Shown: positions 37,501-52,500, counted from the stretch's first letter. The stretch is DNA of 64,000 bases from Siphonodentalium dalli (GCA_032622095.1 CP136069.1:204026690-204090689); one strand, 5' to 3'. Notes: a model not told the origin generated them from the letters alone. A program made the numbers and translations.

Positions 37501-40500
37501 TACTTTGCAGAATTCTTGGAGAAAGATAATTATTTATCTATTATTTATCTATTATTCATCTATTATTTATCTATTATTTATCTATTATTTATCTATTATT
37601 TATCTATTATTTATCTATTATTTATCTATTATTTATCTATTATTTATCTATTATTTATCTATCTATTATTTATCTATTATTTATCGCTAGGAATGTTTCA
37701 GGAAATATAAGCAGACGACAGACAATAGAAAGTGCAGAAGGAATCCTATTCATTGATGTTCATTTAGATTTATGTTGTTGTTGTTGTTACTGGAGGCTGG
37801 AGCCAGAATGAATCCTATTCATTAATGTTCATTTAGATTTATGATGTTGTTGTTGTTACTGGAGGCTGGAGCCAGAAGGAATCCTATTCATTGATGTTCA
37901 TTTAGATTTATGATGTTGTTGTTGTTACTGGAGGCTGGAGCCAGAAGGAATCCTATTCATTGATGTTCATTTAGATTTATGTTGTTGTTGTTGTTACTGG
38001 AGGCTGGAGCCAGAAGGAATCCTATTCATTGATGTTCATTTAGATTTATGTTGTTGTTGTTGTTACTGGAGGCTGGAGCCAGAAGGAATCCTATTCATTA
38101 ATGTTCATTTAGATTTATGATGTTGTTGTTGTTACTGGAGGCTGGAGCCAGAAGGAATCCTATTCATTGATGTTCATTTAGATTTATGATGTTGTTGTTG
38201 TTACTGGAGGCTGGAGCCAGAAGGAATCCTATTCATTGATGTTCATTTAGATTTATGTTGTTGTTGTTGTTACTGGAGGCTGGAGCCAGAAGGAATCCTA
38301 TTCATTGATGTTCATTTAGATTTATGATGTTGTTGTTGTTACTGGAGGCTGGAGCCAGAAGGAATCCTAATCATTGATGTTCATTTAGATTTATGATGTT
38401 GTTGTTGTTACTGGAGGCTGGAGCCAGAAGGAATCCTATTCATTAATGTTCATTTAGATTTATGTTGTTGTTGTTGTTACTGGAGGCTTGAGCCCTGAAT
38501 ACACATTAAATATTCATTTCTATATTAAATACCCTTATGGAGCCCCAGACAGAAAGAACATTGCATTGATGACTGTCATCTGCTTGGGTCTGTGTGAGGC
38601 TCCATATGGGAGTGTTACATAAACTAACACTTACTATACTAAATACTCATTGACGAGTAGTTATCCATTAGGAAATATTCAGATAAGTTCAACAAATGAC
38701 CATAGGTTATATATTTACAAGTTTTTGGTGGCGCGTCAATCCCTATGAAGCAGGTATTTTGTTTATCAGCACAATCCTGTTAAAGATGATCTATCACTTC
38801 ATAAACATTTGTGACCCGCCATATCAAATCCAGTCGTAAGTCGGGATTTTTTTTACCCTGTGCCAATGCATTCTCTTATATATGCGAGTCGACCATAGGT
38901 CGCCTCGCATATATAAGAGAATGCATTGGCCTAACAATTTTTTACAATTTTAATAATTTTTTCTTGTATTCTTTAACAATTTTATAATTTCACCCATACA
39001 GAGCCCCAGACAAACATGAGCAGACGACACTCTTCTATATGCTTCTATATATGTGTGGGGCTCCCTGCAGGGTAATGGATGTTTTTTATTTTATGGCCTA
39101 AAAATTGTCAGAAACATTTATTTTTAAAAAATGATAAAAAATTGTTAGGCCAATGCATTCTCTTATATATGCGAGGCGACCTATGGTCGACTCGCATATA
39201 TAGAGAATGCATTGGCACAGGGTAAAAAAATCCCGACTTACAACTGGATTTGATATGGCGGGTCACAAATGATATCTAGTGTTTTTGAGCGGATACTGAA
39301 AATTATCTCATGACAAATGTCTATTTTTTGCGTGTGGCTCTTGCCACAAGCGAAAAATAAACATTTGTTGCAGTCACTCATGAGATAACTTTCAGTTCCC
39401 ACTGAAAAACACTAGACAATTCGGCCTCATTTAACCTTGATTCGAGCCACGAAAGACCTGATTGCTCTCATTTATCACTGTTGTATTTCAAAATGTACCA
39501 CAAAGAAATTATACACACATGCATCTGTGGCCATTCAGTAAATAATACCCATTAATACCCGGGTCACATTCAAATGTAATACTTCATTATAGAATTATAC
39601 TAATGCTACTATATATGGTTAACATTTTACAATTCGATGATAGTTATTCAAGAAATTCATGCAGTTATGTCATAGACGTCCATAACATCAAAGATACAAT
39701 TAAAGTATAATGATTATTATTTGTTACAGCGATTTCTTCTATAATCTATTGTAATAAATTTGTTTTATATAGTTTCCGAGGTATAAAATAATAAATAAAT
39801 AAGAGTCAAAAGACACTATATATATATTCCATCATCAAAATAAAATGTTGTAATCTAATTTAAATCATACCTTGAATATCAACGCGAGGTGATTGGATAC
39901 ATCATGTGCATTCCACGGAGGTTTCTTCGTTGCCATTTCAATGATCGTACAACCCACACCCCAGACGTCACATGCACGTCCGTAATTCTCACCACGTAGC
40001 ACCTGTAAGAGATATCACAAATGCCTTAAAATGTGCGACTTCTGTGTACAGTAAGGCCCATGCAGACAGCATCATGACCTTGGCCATTTCTGTGTACAAA
40101 GCTAAAGCTCACTGAGGTCATTTTTGTTTATTTTGTTAGTTTACCCAAAAAATTACCAGAGTAGGAAAACAAATAAAATTTGCAATCAGCTTCAAGAAAT
40201 GACTTGAATTACAAATAGAGGACTTAGAAAAATACCTTGAAAATTGGTGATAAATGGCCTTGACTTTCATAAGCTTTGACCTGTGAGAAACCACTAAATA
40301 AATATAGAATATCCATATAGTCTGACGAGATACAAAGTTTATTTTCGCGAGTATGATTCAGCAAATGGGGGACTGCGTTTAGCGAGGTCCTCTATTTGCT
40401 GAATCATATGAGTGAAAATAAGCCTTGTATCTCGTCATACTATATGGGTATTGTTTTTATCCATCGCCAAATTTTAAAAGTCATTAACATCTATTAAATG

Positions 40501-43500
40501 TGTTTAAAGGGGATACAAAATTAATGGGGAATTTCTTTACGAAACATTTAAATCGATTGCAAGATTTTCATTTGTAGTTCTGAGAACGTGCCTTTATTAT
40601 GATAGTTCTGAGAACGTGCCTTTATTATGATAGTTCTGAGAATGTGCCTTTATTATGATAGTTCTGAGAACGTGCCTTTATTATGATAGTTCTGAGAACG
40701 TGCCTTTATTATGATAGTTGAGAACGTGCCTTTATTATGATAGTTGAGAACGTGCCTTTATTATGATAGTTGAGAACGTGCCTTTATTATGATAGTTCTG
40801 AGAACGTGCCTTTATTATGATAGTTCTGAGAACGTGCCTTTATTATGATAGTTCTGAGAATGTGCCTTTATTATGATAGTTCTGAGAATGTGCCTTTATT
40901 ATGATAGTTCTGAGAACGTGCCTTTATTATGATAGTTGAGAACGTGCCTTTATTATGATAGTTCTGAGAACGTGCCTTTATTATGATAGTTCTGAGAACG
41001 TGCCTTTATTATGATAGTTCTGAGAACGTGCCTTTATTATGATAGTTGAGAACGTGCCTTTATTATGATAGTTCTGAGAACGTGCCTTTATTATGATAGT
41101 TGAGAACGTGCCTTTATTATGATAGTTCTGAGAACGTGCCTTTATTATGATAGTTCTGAGAATGTGCCTTTATTATGATAGTTCTGAGAACGTGCCTTTA
41201 TTATGATAGTTCTGAGAACGTGCCTTTATTATGATAGTTCTGAGAACGTGCCTTTATTATGATAGTTGAGAACGTGCCTTTATTATGATAGTTCTGAGAA
41301 CGTGCCTTTATTATGATAGTTCTGAGAACGTGCCTTTATTATGATAGTTCTGAGAACGTGCCTTTATTATGATAGTTCTGAGAACGTGCCTTTATTATGA
41401 TAGTTCTGAGAACGTGCCTTTATTATGATAGTTGAGAACGTGCCTTTATTATGATAGTTCTGAGAATGTGCCTTTATTATGATAGTTCTGAGAACGTGCC
41501 TTTATTATGATAGTTGAGAACGTGCCTTTATTATGATAGTTCTGAGAACGTGCCTTTATTATGATAGTTGAGAACGTGCCTTTATTATGATAGTTGAGAA
41601 CGTGCCTTTATTATGATAGTTGAGAACGTGCTATTATTATGATAGTTGAGAACGTGCCTTTATTATGATAGTTCTGAGAACGTGCCTTTATTATGATAGT
41701 TGAAGTAGCCGTTCTTGCTTTATTTTAGCACGTGCTAAAATAAACCCATGATTTATTTTTGCAGCCTTTATCTATATAATAGACTACAAAGGTGACGGAT
41801 AAATATCTTATATTATTATACCTCCCAAGCATGGAAATAAATATCTTATGTTACTATACCTCCCAAGAAGGGAAATAGTGTGTCTGACATTTGCAGAATG
41901 AGGTCACCAGAGGGTGAATTTAGTGACATGGCTATGATCACCAAATTCACCCTTTGGGTACATCATTCAGCTTGTTGTTCCTCAACTGTTATGGGAAACG
42001 TAAGATCAGATTGAACTTCCCCAATTTAAGTTGGTGATGTTCACCAATTAGTCGCCTCAATTATGCAATTTATCTTCTGAAAATTAGGAGATATAGAAAC
42101 TGAACAGAAAGGAAAAAGTAACTAAAAACAATGTTAATTTGAGGCTATAGATACTTCCCAGAAGATGAGACCTAAGCAGAATGTGGTCCCCAGAGGGTGA
42201 ATTTTGGTGACAATAGCCCACTGTGCAAGGTAGCATCACTAAATTTACCATCAATTGCATGAAATCCAGTATTCACACCAATCTTTGAGTTTGGGGAGGG
42301 GGTATAATAACAACTTACCTCTGGGGCCATGAAAGCGATGGTGCCCAGTAGTTGGCCCTGGAACTCCCCGGCACCTGTCATTTTCGACGCTAATCTTGCT
42401 GATGCTCCGAAGTCACCAATCCTGAGTTTTTTACCTGTACTGTCAACCAGTAAATTTGCGCCTGTGAGAGATGGAGTATGAATTTATTACATGGAGTGAA
42501 TTGCGTTATCAACCAGGAACCAAGAAAAATGAAAATTTGAAAAGAAAAAAAAGGTATCTGGAAACAGAAATTGTACTGGACCTTTATCCTTTTAAATCTA
42601 GATGCCATATTTCATTCTATTGAGTCCACATTCACCAAAGTTATCCAAAAAATAGATTTGAGCCAAAATATAATGTACAGACCACTAGGACACATGTCCC
42701 CCGGAATAAGTTGACTTATTCAAATTCTAATTCAACAAGGGCCATAACTACAGAAACAATGGGTTATCCAAACCCAAATTTGAAGCAATCCATATACCAA
42801 ATTCAGCTCTGATAATTGGCTGTGACCAAGCCTTGAAATAATGTGACTGTCATTTGCAGAATGAGGTCCCCAGAGGGTGAATTTAGTGATGCTACCCCAC
42901 ATAGCGGGCTAGCATCACCAAATTCACCCTCTGGGGACCTCATTCTGCAAATGACAGACATGCTGAAGCAAATTGAACCCATGGCAGCGGTTGCCGTAGC
43001 GGATTGCCGAAGCCAAAAATTCTGAATTCAGAGGGCTGCAAATTAAAAACAATGGGATAACTATAATTAAAGTTATAATATGGAAACCAAAATAATATTC
43101 AAATTCTAAGTCAACAATGACCATAACTCAGGTAAAAATAGGAGAACCTCACCCATATTCGATCTTGACCTTTGCCCCTAACTAATAAGCACATATTCCA
43201 AATATTGTTTAATTTCATTAATAATTATTGAAGGTATCATCCGAAAAACAATCGGGAGACAAAAATGAATAGATGAATGGACGAACATGTGCACCCACAC
43301 AGACCAAAAACAATCGGGAGACAAAAATGAATAGATGAATGGACGAACATGTGCACCCACACAGACCAAAAACAATCGGGAGACAAAAATGAATAGATGA
43401 ATGGAAGAACATGTGCACCCACACAGACCAAAAACAATCGGGAGACAAAAATGAATAGATGAATGGACGAACATGTGCACCCACACAGACCAAAAACAAT

Positions 43501-46500
43501 TGGGAGACAAAAATGAATAGATGAATGGAAGAACATGTGCACCCACACAGACCAAAAACAATCGGGAGACAAAAATGAATAGATGAATGGACGAACATGT
43601 GCACCCACACAGACCAAAAACAATCGGGAGACAAAAATGAATAGATGAATGGACGAACATGTGCACCCACACAGACCAAAAACAATCGGGAGACAAAAAT
43701 GAATAGATGAATGGACAAACATGTGCACTCACACAGACCAAAAACAATCGGGAGACAAAAATGAATGGACGAACATGTGCACCCACACAGACCAAAAACA
43801 ATTGGGAGACAAAAATGAATAGATGAATGGACGAACATGTGCACCCACACAGACCAAAAACAATCAGGAGACAAAAATGAATAGATGAATGGACGAACAT
43901 GTGCACCCACACAGACCAAAAACAATCGGGAGACAAAAATGAATAGATGAATGGACGAACATGTGCACCCACACAGACCAAAAACAATCGGGAGACAAAA
44001 ATGAATAGATGAATGGACGAACCCACACAGACCAAAAACAATACAATCTGTCACTAGTAAAGGAAATGAAAATGTGTTTTAACCCTTTTATGACTGGAGC
44101 CTCCTGAAATTTTACGAAAACCCTGTGGCAATGCATTCTCTTTTGTGTTGAAACAACTAGGGTTTTTCGTAGAGGATGGTCAATAATCAAGTCAAAGTCG
44201 ACTAATCGACAACCCCCATTCCCACGGAAAACTTCCAATTTACTATGCAGCTATTTAGTACTAAAATTCACTGCGAGATAACTGCTGAGCCCATTTTTTG
44301 CGAGTTTTATGATCAGAAGACAGAAACCGGTGGTACTAAATTTGTATCCATCAAGCTAATTAATAAAAGGTGTCTTGATTAAGTTGATTTGTTGTTTATA
44401 GGTTTCTCGTTTAGCATTGTATTATGACACATTCATCATCCCATATCCGGACACATTAGTCCATACTCATACTGAATTAATTACGCACATAGTGACAGAG
44501 AATATGCAATAAACGTAGGCCTATTGGTATAATTATTGTATTCAATTAAACTGACGCGACACAAATTGAAAAATTATCAAAGGATTCAAAAGCGCGGCTG
44601 CCATCTGCCGATACCGTTATCTTTGATCAGCCATTACGCAATGATATTTATTTATTAGACATTGTCGATTTCATAACTGGTGTTTGTGTAAGTAATTCTA
44701 CTAAGTAGCACGGTTTTTGTTTTAACTTTTAACACTGTCCTTGCCGGTGTTGGTATATTGTATTGTACCAGAATTGCCTTAACCCTTTGAGTGCCAGGTC
44801 CAATTTTTGTATCAACCCATATACCCTGTGCCAATGCATTCTCTTATATATGCGAGTCGACCATAGGTCGCCTCGCATATATAAGAGAATGCATTGGCCT
44901 AACATTTTTTTTTTTTTTTTTTACAATTTTTTACAATTTTAATAATTTATTCTTATATTCTTTAACAGACTTATTTTGTAGGTTTAGGGCCGATGAGATC
45001 GGCCCCTGGCACTCAAAGGGTTAAAACATTGTGCATGCTCAATTTAATTAATGTAACAAATTGACTTGGGATTCTGGAGTTGACTTTTGGTGAACAATTC
45101 ATCGATGTAAACTAATCGTTTCAACACTAATTATCTTATATATGCGAGTCTAACATAGGGAGTCTCACATATATAAGATATTGCATTGGCTTACAAGGTT
45201 AAGAATGAGGTAACCAGAGGGTGAATTTGGTGATACTAGCCTCGCATATAAGTGAATACATTGGCCTAACAATATTTGTCTTGATCTTGTAAGCCAGTAC
45301 ATTCTCATATATATGTTAGGCTCCCTATGGGAGACTCACATATATAAGAGTAGGCACTGGCACAGGATCTTTAATGCTGCACCAGCACAGCTCCCGCCAT
45401 GAAAGGGTTAACCCTTTAACCAACAAAACGGCCAAAACCGGCCAAATAAAGCTTCAAAAACAGCCTAAAATATCTTCGGTCTGTCTCAATAGAACCATAC
45501 AAATATGGATATCATTGGAACCGGCTACTTGACCACATTGTGATAGTTACAGTTATGCCCTGTGCCAATGCATTCTCTTATATATGCGAGTCGACCATAG
45601 GTCGCCTCGCATATATAAGAGAATGCATTGGCATTTAACAATTTTATAATTTTTAATGTGTTAAGCCAATGCATTCTCTTATATATGCGAGGCGACCTAT
45701 GGTCGACTCGCATATATAAGAGAATGCATTGGCACAGGGCCCTTCTGTTGGGTAAAGGGTTAAGGTCCGCATGTAGACTGATATTTTCATAGAGATATAA
45801 TGCAAACAAGAACATCTCTACGGCATGGCAAAAAACTCACTTCATAATTCCAACAAAGGGCTATAACTCTGGTAAAGAAAATTGGTAAGGCGGAACCAAA
45901 TTCAAATTTAACCTGTATTTTGGGCTGGTGATTTCACATCCCAAATTTCATTCCATTCAGTTCAAACTTACTAAAGTTATCATCCGGAGTAGAAAACTAG
46001 AGTGCAAATTAAAACAAAAAGAGCTGTAACTCTGGTGAAAATTGTTGGGCAGAACCCGAATTCAAACTTGACCTGTATTTTGTGCAAGTAAACTCACATA
46101 CCAAATTTCATTGCATTCAGTTGAAACTATCTAAAGTTATCATCAGGAAACAAAAGTGAATGGATGGACAGATGGCTAGACAGATGGACCGATGGCTAGA
46201 CAGATGGACCGATGGCTAGACCAATGACATAATTACGTAAAAAAAATAATACAGCCTGTTTTAACCATTCCATGACAGGAGATTCCTGAAATTTTGCAAA
46301 AAACAAGTGCAATGCATTCTCTTATATTTGTGAGTCTCCCATAGAGAGCCTTACATACATAAGAGAATACATTGGCCTGACAATATTTACAATGACCTTG
46401 TAAACCAGTGCATTCTCTTGTATATGCATTCTCTGGGAGACTCGCATATATAAGAGAATGCACTGGCACAGGATCTTTAATGCTGCACAAGCACATCTCC

Positions 46501-49500
46501 CGTCATATAAGGGTTACACCATCTGTTATTTTTCAGAGTAATGAACAGTTTTTACATCAATGGGTGTATAAAAAATAATACAGCCCGTTTTAACCCTTCC
46601 ATAAACCTAAAATTAACCATCTGTTTTTTATGCAGAGAAAATGAAAAGCTGAAATCAACAGTTATTTATTACCTTTAAGATCACGGTGTAGCATGTTGTT
46701 TTCATGAAGGTAAGCCAGCCCTCTGAGTATTTGTAGAACATAGCTGATGATGACATTCTCCGAGAACGCTCCATAGCGACCAAGAAGACTCGATACAGAT
46801 CCACCTGGTAAAAAGATGCCAATAGCTATTATACATGTGTTAGGCTAAATAAAAAAATGCCTGTGTTGAGGGTAACATGACACAAAAACCAGGACTGGGG
46901 GGGAAATGGGGGTTGTGGTAAAATCATTTTTTATTTTATTTTTCTTGCTCAACATCATTTCTCCTGGACTGGAAGGTGTCACTTCCTAAGATGATTTATG
47001 CAATTCAACTGTGTAAAATGACAAAATAGTGAATGTTCACTATCTTTAAAGCAACAGCTCATTCTGGCCGCTACATTCGGTCGCAATTTTAATTTTTTCA
47101 AGTTAAAATAAAATAAGTCTGAGAAAAGTATTTCTTCAGTTATCGTATCAACAACCTTCTATGCAGTCCTTCCCATGAAGAAAACACTTTCACATAACAA
47201 TAATTTAACTGAGATGGATAACATTCTAAATATACCTTCAAATAGTTCAATATTGAATCAATGATCACAGTGACCATACTGAGGCTCCAAAATCATAGTC
47301 TTTGGCATTGTTTTTAAAGGGACGCAATGCCTTCGCGATGGGTTCATGTGCAATAAAATAAAATTTAATCTGTAAAACAATTATCATTAGCCTATATTAT
47401 TATTATATCTTTATTTTCCTCCATTTACTGAAGAGTCATAAATAATGATACAAACAATAATACATGTAATATGAACATACAATGATCCAAGGTAAACACT
47501 TTCACATGCCCATAATTTAACTGAGATGAATAAGGTTCTAAATTTACCTTCAAATAGTTCATATATTTAATCAATGATCACAGTGACCATAAACATTTTG
47601 ACAAGAGGGAGGAGTGTGAATTTTAGCACATATGTGAATTAAAACAGGTGCGAGAGCAATTGCTCCGGTCTATGTGACTGAATCATACCTGGCATCCATT
47701 CGACGAACATATTAAAGTGCATTCCTTGTCTTGTAGCACCGAGAATGCGAATAATATTTGGGTGGTTAAGTCGCGACATTAAATGTATTTCTTCAGTTAT
47801 CGTATCGACAACCTTCTCCTGTTCAGCTGGAGCATTACGACAGAATGATATCTGTTTGACAGCCATCAGCGTCCCCGTCTGTACGTCTAAGGACTGATAG
47901 CAGCTGCTGTATGCCCCGGTTCCTATCAGCTGCCCCTTCCTCCAGTGAATATTCTCCAGATACAGGTCATGTTCCTGAGAGGTGAGGCTACCCGATTCTA
48001 ATTCATCGTCCGACTGCTGAAAAATCAAGAATAAGAAGCATATAGTTACAGCCCTAGATAAGAAGTGTATTGTTACAGCCCTAGGTAACATCTTTATAGA
48101 TATAAATATTCTCCAGATGTCACTGAGAGACGAGGCTACCTGATTCATTATATGTAGTGACTCTATTAGTATATTAATTGTATGCAGTAACTATTACATA
48201 GGGACTGTGTTCTATGTTGCATTGTGGGAGATAGCTGTTCTGAATCTTATGTCAGGTTGTACGAGGATAGGGACTATGTTGCATTATGGCAGATATTTGT
48301 TCTGAAGCTTACATCAGGTTGTACGAGGATAGAGACTATGTTGCATTATGGGAGATATTTGTTCTGAAGCTTACATCAGGTTGTACGAGGATAGAGACTA
48401 TGTTGCATTGTGGGAGATATTTGTTATGAAGATTATGTCAGGTTGTAAGAGGATATGGACTGTGTACTATGTTGCATTGTGGGAGATATTTGTTCTGAAT
48501 CTTACATCAGGTTGTACGAGGATAGGGACTATGTTGCATTGTGGGAGATATTTGTTCTGAAGCTTACATCAGGTTGCACGAGGATAGGGACTGGTTCTTC
48601 CTTGTCACTCGACGTCAGTCCAGGAATAATGGGACATGGCAGCTGGACATCAGATATGTCCATAGCTTTGGCCAATGCCAGCGCTTCCTCTTTCTCCACC
48701 TCCTCTTTACAAATACACTGATCTTCATCTGAAGGAGAACAATTAGCATGAATGTAAGACAATGTTTAGATACGTGTTAACCCTTTACCCAACAGAACGG
48801 CCCTGTGCCAATGCATTCTCTTATATATGCGAGTCGACCATAGGTCGCCTCGCATATATAAGAGAATGCATTGGCTTAACACATTAAAACTTATAAAATT
48901 GTTAAAAAATGTAAGAAAAAATGGTAAAAAGATTTTTTTTAGGCCAATGCATTCTCTTATATATGCGAGGCGACATATGGGCGACTCGCATATATAAGAG
49001 AATGCATTGGCACAGGGCATAACTGTAACTATCACAATGTGGTCAAGGAGCCGGTTCCAATGATATCCATATTTGTATGGTTCTATTGAGCCAGACCGAA
49101 GATATTTTAGGCTGTTGAAGCTTTATTTGGCCGGTTTTGGCCGGTTTGTTGGGTAAAGGGTTAAAAGGACCCAAGGCACTCACAGTGGGTAAATGTACAA
49201 ACAATATAAACAAATAAGGTTTGCAGAATGGAGAAATAATGTGCTCGGAGAACACTTTTTATGTCATGGAACTCCAAACAACTATATTTTAGATCAAATG
49301 GGTTGCATATTAACCCTTTACCCAACAAAACGGCCAAAAACGCCCAAACAAAGCTTCAACAGCCTAAAATATCTTCGGTCTGTCTCAATAACACCATACA
49401 AATATGGATATCATTGGAACCGGTTCATTGACCACATTGTGATGGTTACAGTTATGCCCTGTGCCAATGCATTCTCTTATATATGCGAGTCGACCATAGG

Positions 49501-52500
49501 TCGCCTCGCATATATAAGAGAATGCATTGGCCTAAAAAAAAAAAAATTAACACTTTTTACCATTTTTTCTTACATTCTTTAACAATTTTCTCATTTTTAA
49601 TATGTGTTAAGCCAATGCATTCTCTTATATATGCGAGGCGACCTATGGTCGACTCGCATATATAAGAGAATGCATTGGCACAGGGCCGTTCTGTTGGGTA
49701 AAGGGTTAAAGAACTTGACATATAGCTCTGATATAGCTGTCATTTTGTGTATAATACTGAGTAAATGCATTTTGTGTATAATACTGAGTAAATGCATATT
49801 GCATGTAGGTGTTACCCGTAGGTTATTACTTCCCAATGAGACCACGATAAATAACTGTGTGTGGCCCATACAGGTGGAGCACTTTGTTGTGAATTGAAAA
49901 CTTAATTAATATTCCAATTCGTCATTTGAAGCCTTACAGTAATGCTCAAAGTAATTGAACACTTAACCACAGCAGAATTATGGGTAATTTTTCAGGATTT
50001 AGTCGGAAATATGGCTTGTTGCCATTCATCGGAAAGCTCTCGGCGAGAGCTTTCCGATGAATGGCAACAAGCCATATTTCCGACTAAATCCTGAAAAATT
50101 ACCCATAATTCTGCTGTGGTTAAGTGGTCAATTACTTTGGGCATTACCTTATCTTTGGCCAGGTGGTTTATTTCTGGAATTGTTCTGATGTATATTGCGT
50201 ACTTTACAATAAGATGTTTGTTCGAGGAAATAATTTCACAATTCCTGAGTACTGTACACTTTACCTGCAATCGTTTTATGAATCGGCGAAATGTTTTTGA
50301 AATATTAATTGAGAACAGTATAACATCAGTTACAACAGCTAGCAGTCGCCATTGGAATTTTCAAACGATTTCAAACGAAAATTGTCGAACCAAATTTGAA
50401 TTGAATAATGCGACCAAATCAAATAACAAATCGAGCATCAAATATTCACAGGGCCCTAATTATATATGAATATGATTTTCCGAATATTTTACTCTGCTTT
50501 TGACCAATTCCAATGTTTACAGTATGGACAATATTTGATTAAACTTTGGTATCTTATTGGACTAACTGGACTTTTATTGGTAATATGCCACTGTAACAGT
50601 AATGTTTACATAACAATGGTTTTGACATGTGAAATCTCGTTAATGGAGAGTAATTAATAATGAAAATAAGAACAAATTCAATCTATTTGTAGATGATAGT
50701 TTTACTGAATTTTATCAAATTTATCTGATTTCGCATTAACAAGCCTTGAAATAGTGTGTCTGACACTTGCAGCATGAGGTTCCCATAGGGAGAATTTAGT
50801 GACGCTACACACCTCAGTGGGCTAGTATCACTAAATTCACCCTATGAGGACCCCATTCTGTTTAGGCCTCATCTTCTGTGAAGTATCTATAGTCTCAAAT
50901 TAACATTGTTTTTCAGTTACTTTTTCCCTTCTGAGAAGTTTCTTTATCCCATAAATGTTCATAAGATATAATGCATAATATTTCACCAACTTCAAATTCA
51001 AACTGATCCCAGGTCTCCACTAGCAATTGATGCATAAAGAAAATGAGGTTCCCAGAGGGTGAATTTGGTGATGCTAGCCCACTGTGCGGGTAGCATCACT
51101 AAATTCACCCTCTGGAGACTTCACAAATGACACACACTATTTGCAGGCTTTGCTATAAATGCATACATGTACCTTGATCAGCAGTGTTACTGGGAGAAGT
51201 CTTCGGAGTTGGCGCAGCTATCTCAGATTTGAATGAAACCAGTGCATGATCTTCCTTCCGCCTTGGTCGGATGTCAAACTCCAGCATTTCATCGCTAAGC
51301 GTCGGTGACACCCCTGTTCGGGACTGAGGACGCCGTAGGGTATCTGACTCTGGCGTCTGCACTTCTTGCGATCTCACAAATATCATTTTACTTTGACAGC
51401 ACTTGCAGACTGGAACTAAGGTATCAGAGTCACCCATCGACTGGTCCGTTAGTTTTGACGAGCGAGGAATTACACCCGCAGTAGGCGTCACAGGTAGCCT
51501 ATCTTCTTCGTTGCATATTGAAAATGGTCGCTCTAGCGAAGACGGGGCTTCGAGATTAAAAAACGAGTCGTTTCTATGATATCTAGCAGTCGTTTGGACC
51601 CCACAAGTCTGAGTTTTAGCACTATGTTGTTTTGGCACTAAAATATCTGGAACAAAGTCACCACAGTCTTGATCAGTAATCGTCATGGCAACACATTTAT
51701 CAGGCGAATCAGCATCGCTCGATTCAAGTCCCTCGTTTAAGTTTTCCGGCGTCTTTGATTTCCTACGGATATGTCTGGGTGTGTTCGGAGGAACAGACGG
51801 CACGTTTTTATGCAGATTATTAGAACTAGCTTCACTAGTGCAGTCAGAATGTGACGTCACAGGAGAATTACACCGTGGAGTCGATATCGGAGAAACTGTC
51901 GGCGCACTCTGTTTCCCGAATTCTGAAAACGTTTCATCTGCATCGGGAAAACGCGATTCAGCAAGAATTCTCCCAACTTTTCTTTTCATGGATTTCCTAA
52001 TTTTAAAGTCTACATTATCGACAAGTTTTTCTAATTCTAATGCAGCACTTTCGGTAAAACTTGAAAATCGAACCGATAACAGGAACACACGACGTGCAAC
52101 TCTCTCAACGCGCTGATGATGGAAGTTCACAGCTTTTATAGCGAAACGACCTATTAATAGTAACAGTCGTTCAGCCAGTGATGAGCTGTGTTCAGCCAGT
52201 GATGAGTTGTGCTCATCAATGCTGTCATCGTTAGCGGAGTCTGTCGTTGAAGACACCGATGACGATAATGAGGCGTCATCAGGCTTCGGGCTGCTCATAG
52301 ATTCTGATTCGATGTCGTCGTTCACCGCGGGTATAAATACAGAGGAGCAATTATCGAAGATATAATCGAGAACATAGAGCCTTCCCAGCAGCCACTGCCA
52401 CTGCACGCTGTCTGCTTTATACTCCTCCGTGAGACATTGAATGACGTAAGGCACTCCGCCCAACCCTCCCGAGCCTGAAAAATATATATTTTTTAATTTT

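Larger units (their letters stand above)
44079..45411. mobile_element. TTAA-type element (CATGACTGGAGC family) split by nested elements
   Basis: TTAA at 44079-44082 and 45408-45411. Left CCCTTTTATGACTGGAGCCT, right CAGCTCCCGCCATGAAAGGG. It is interrupted at its first hairpin by the hAT-like element 44143-45129. An H-type scrap (GTAACCAGAGGGTGAATTTG) replaces part of its second hairpin at 45205-45245. Confidence 0.85.

Noticed and set aside
37435-37710. 91-codon plus frame with [11 protein letters not shown] repeats that looks like a membrane protein
   Set aside because: Reading of the 11-bp TTATTTATCTA repeat.
43178-44238. Minus frames of 124-287 codons with [17 protein letters not shown] repeats
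   Set aside because: The 62-bp intronic array has no stops in these frames; 62 is not a multiple of 3, so the peptide text cycles through frames.
51685-52116. 143-codon plus frame
   Set aside because: Antisense shadow of MAP3K1 exon 4.
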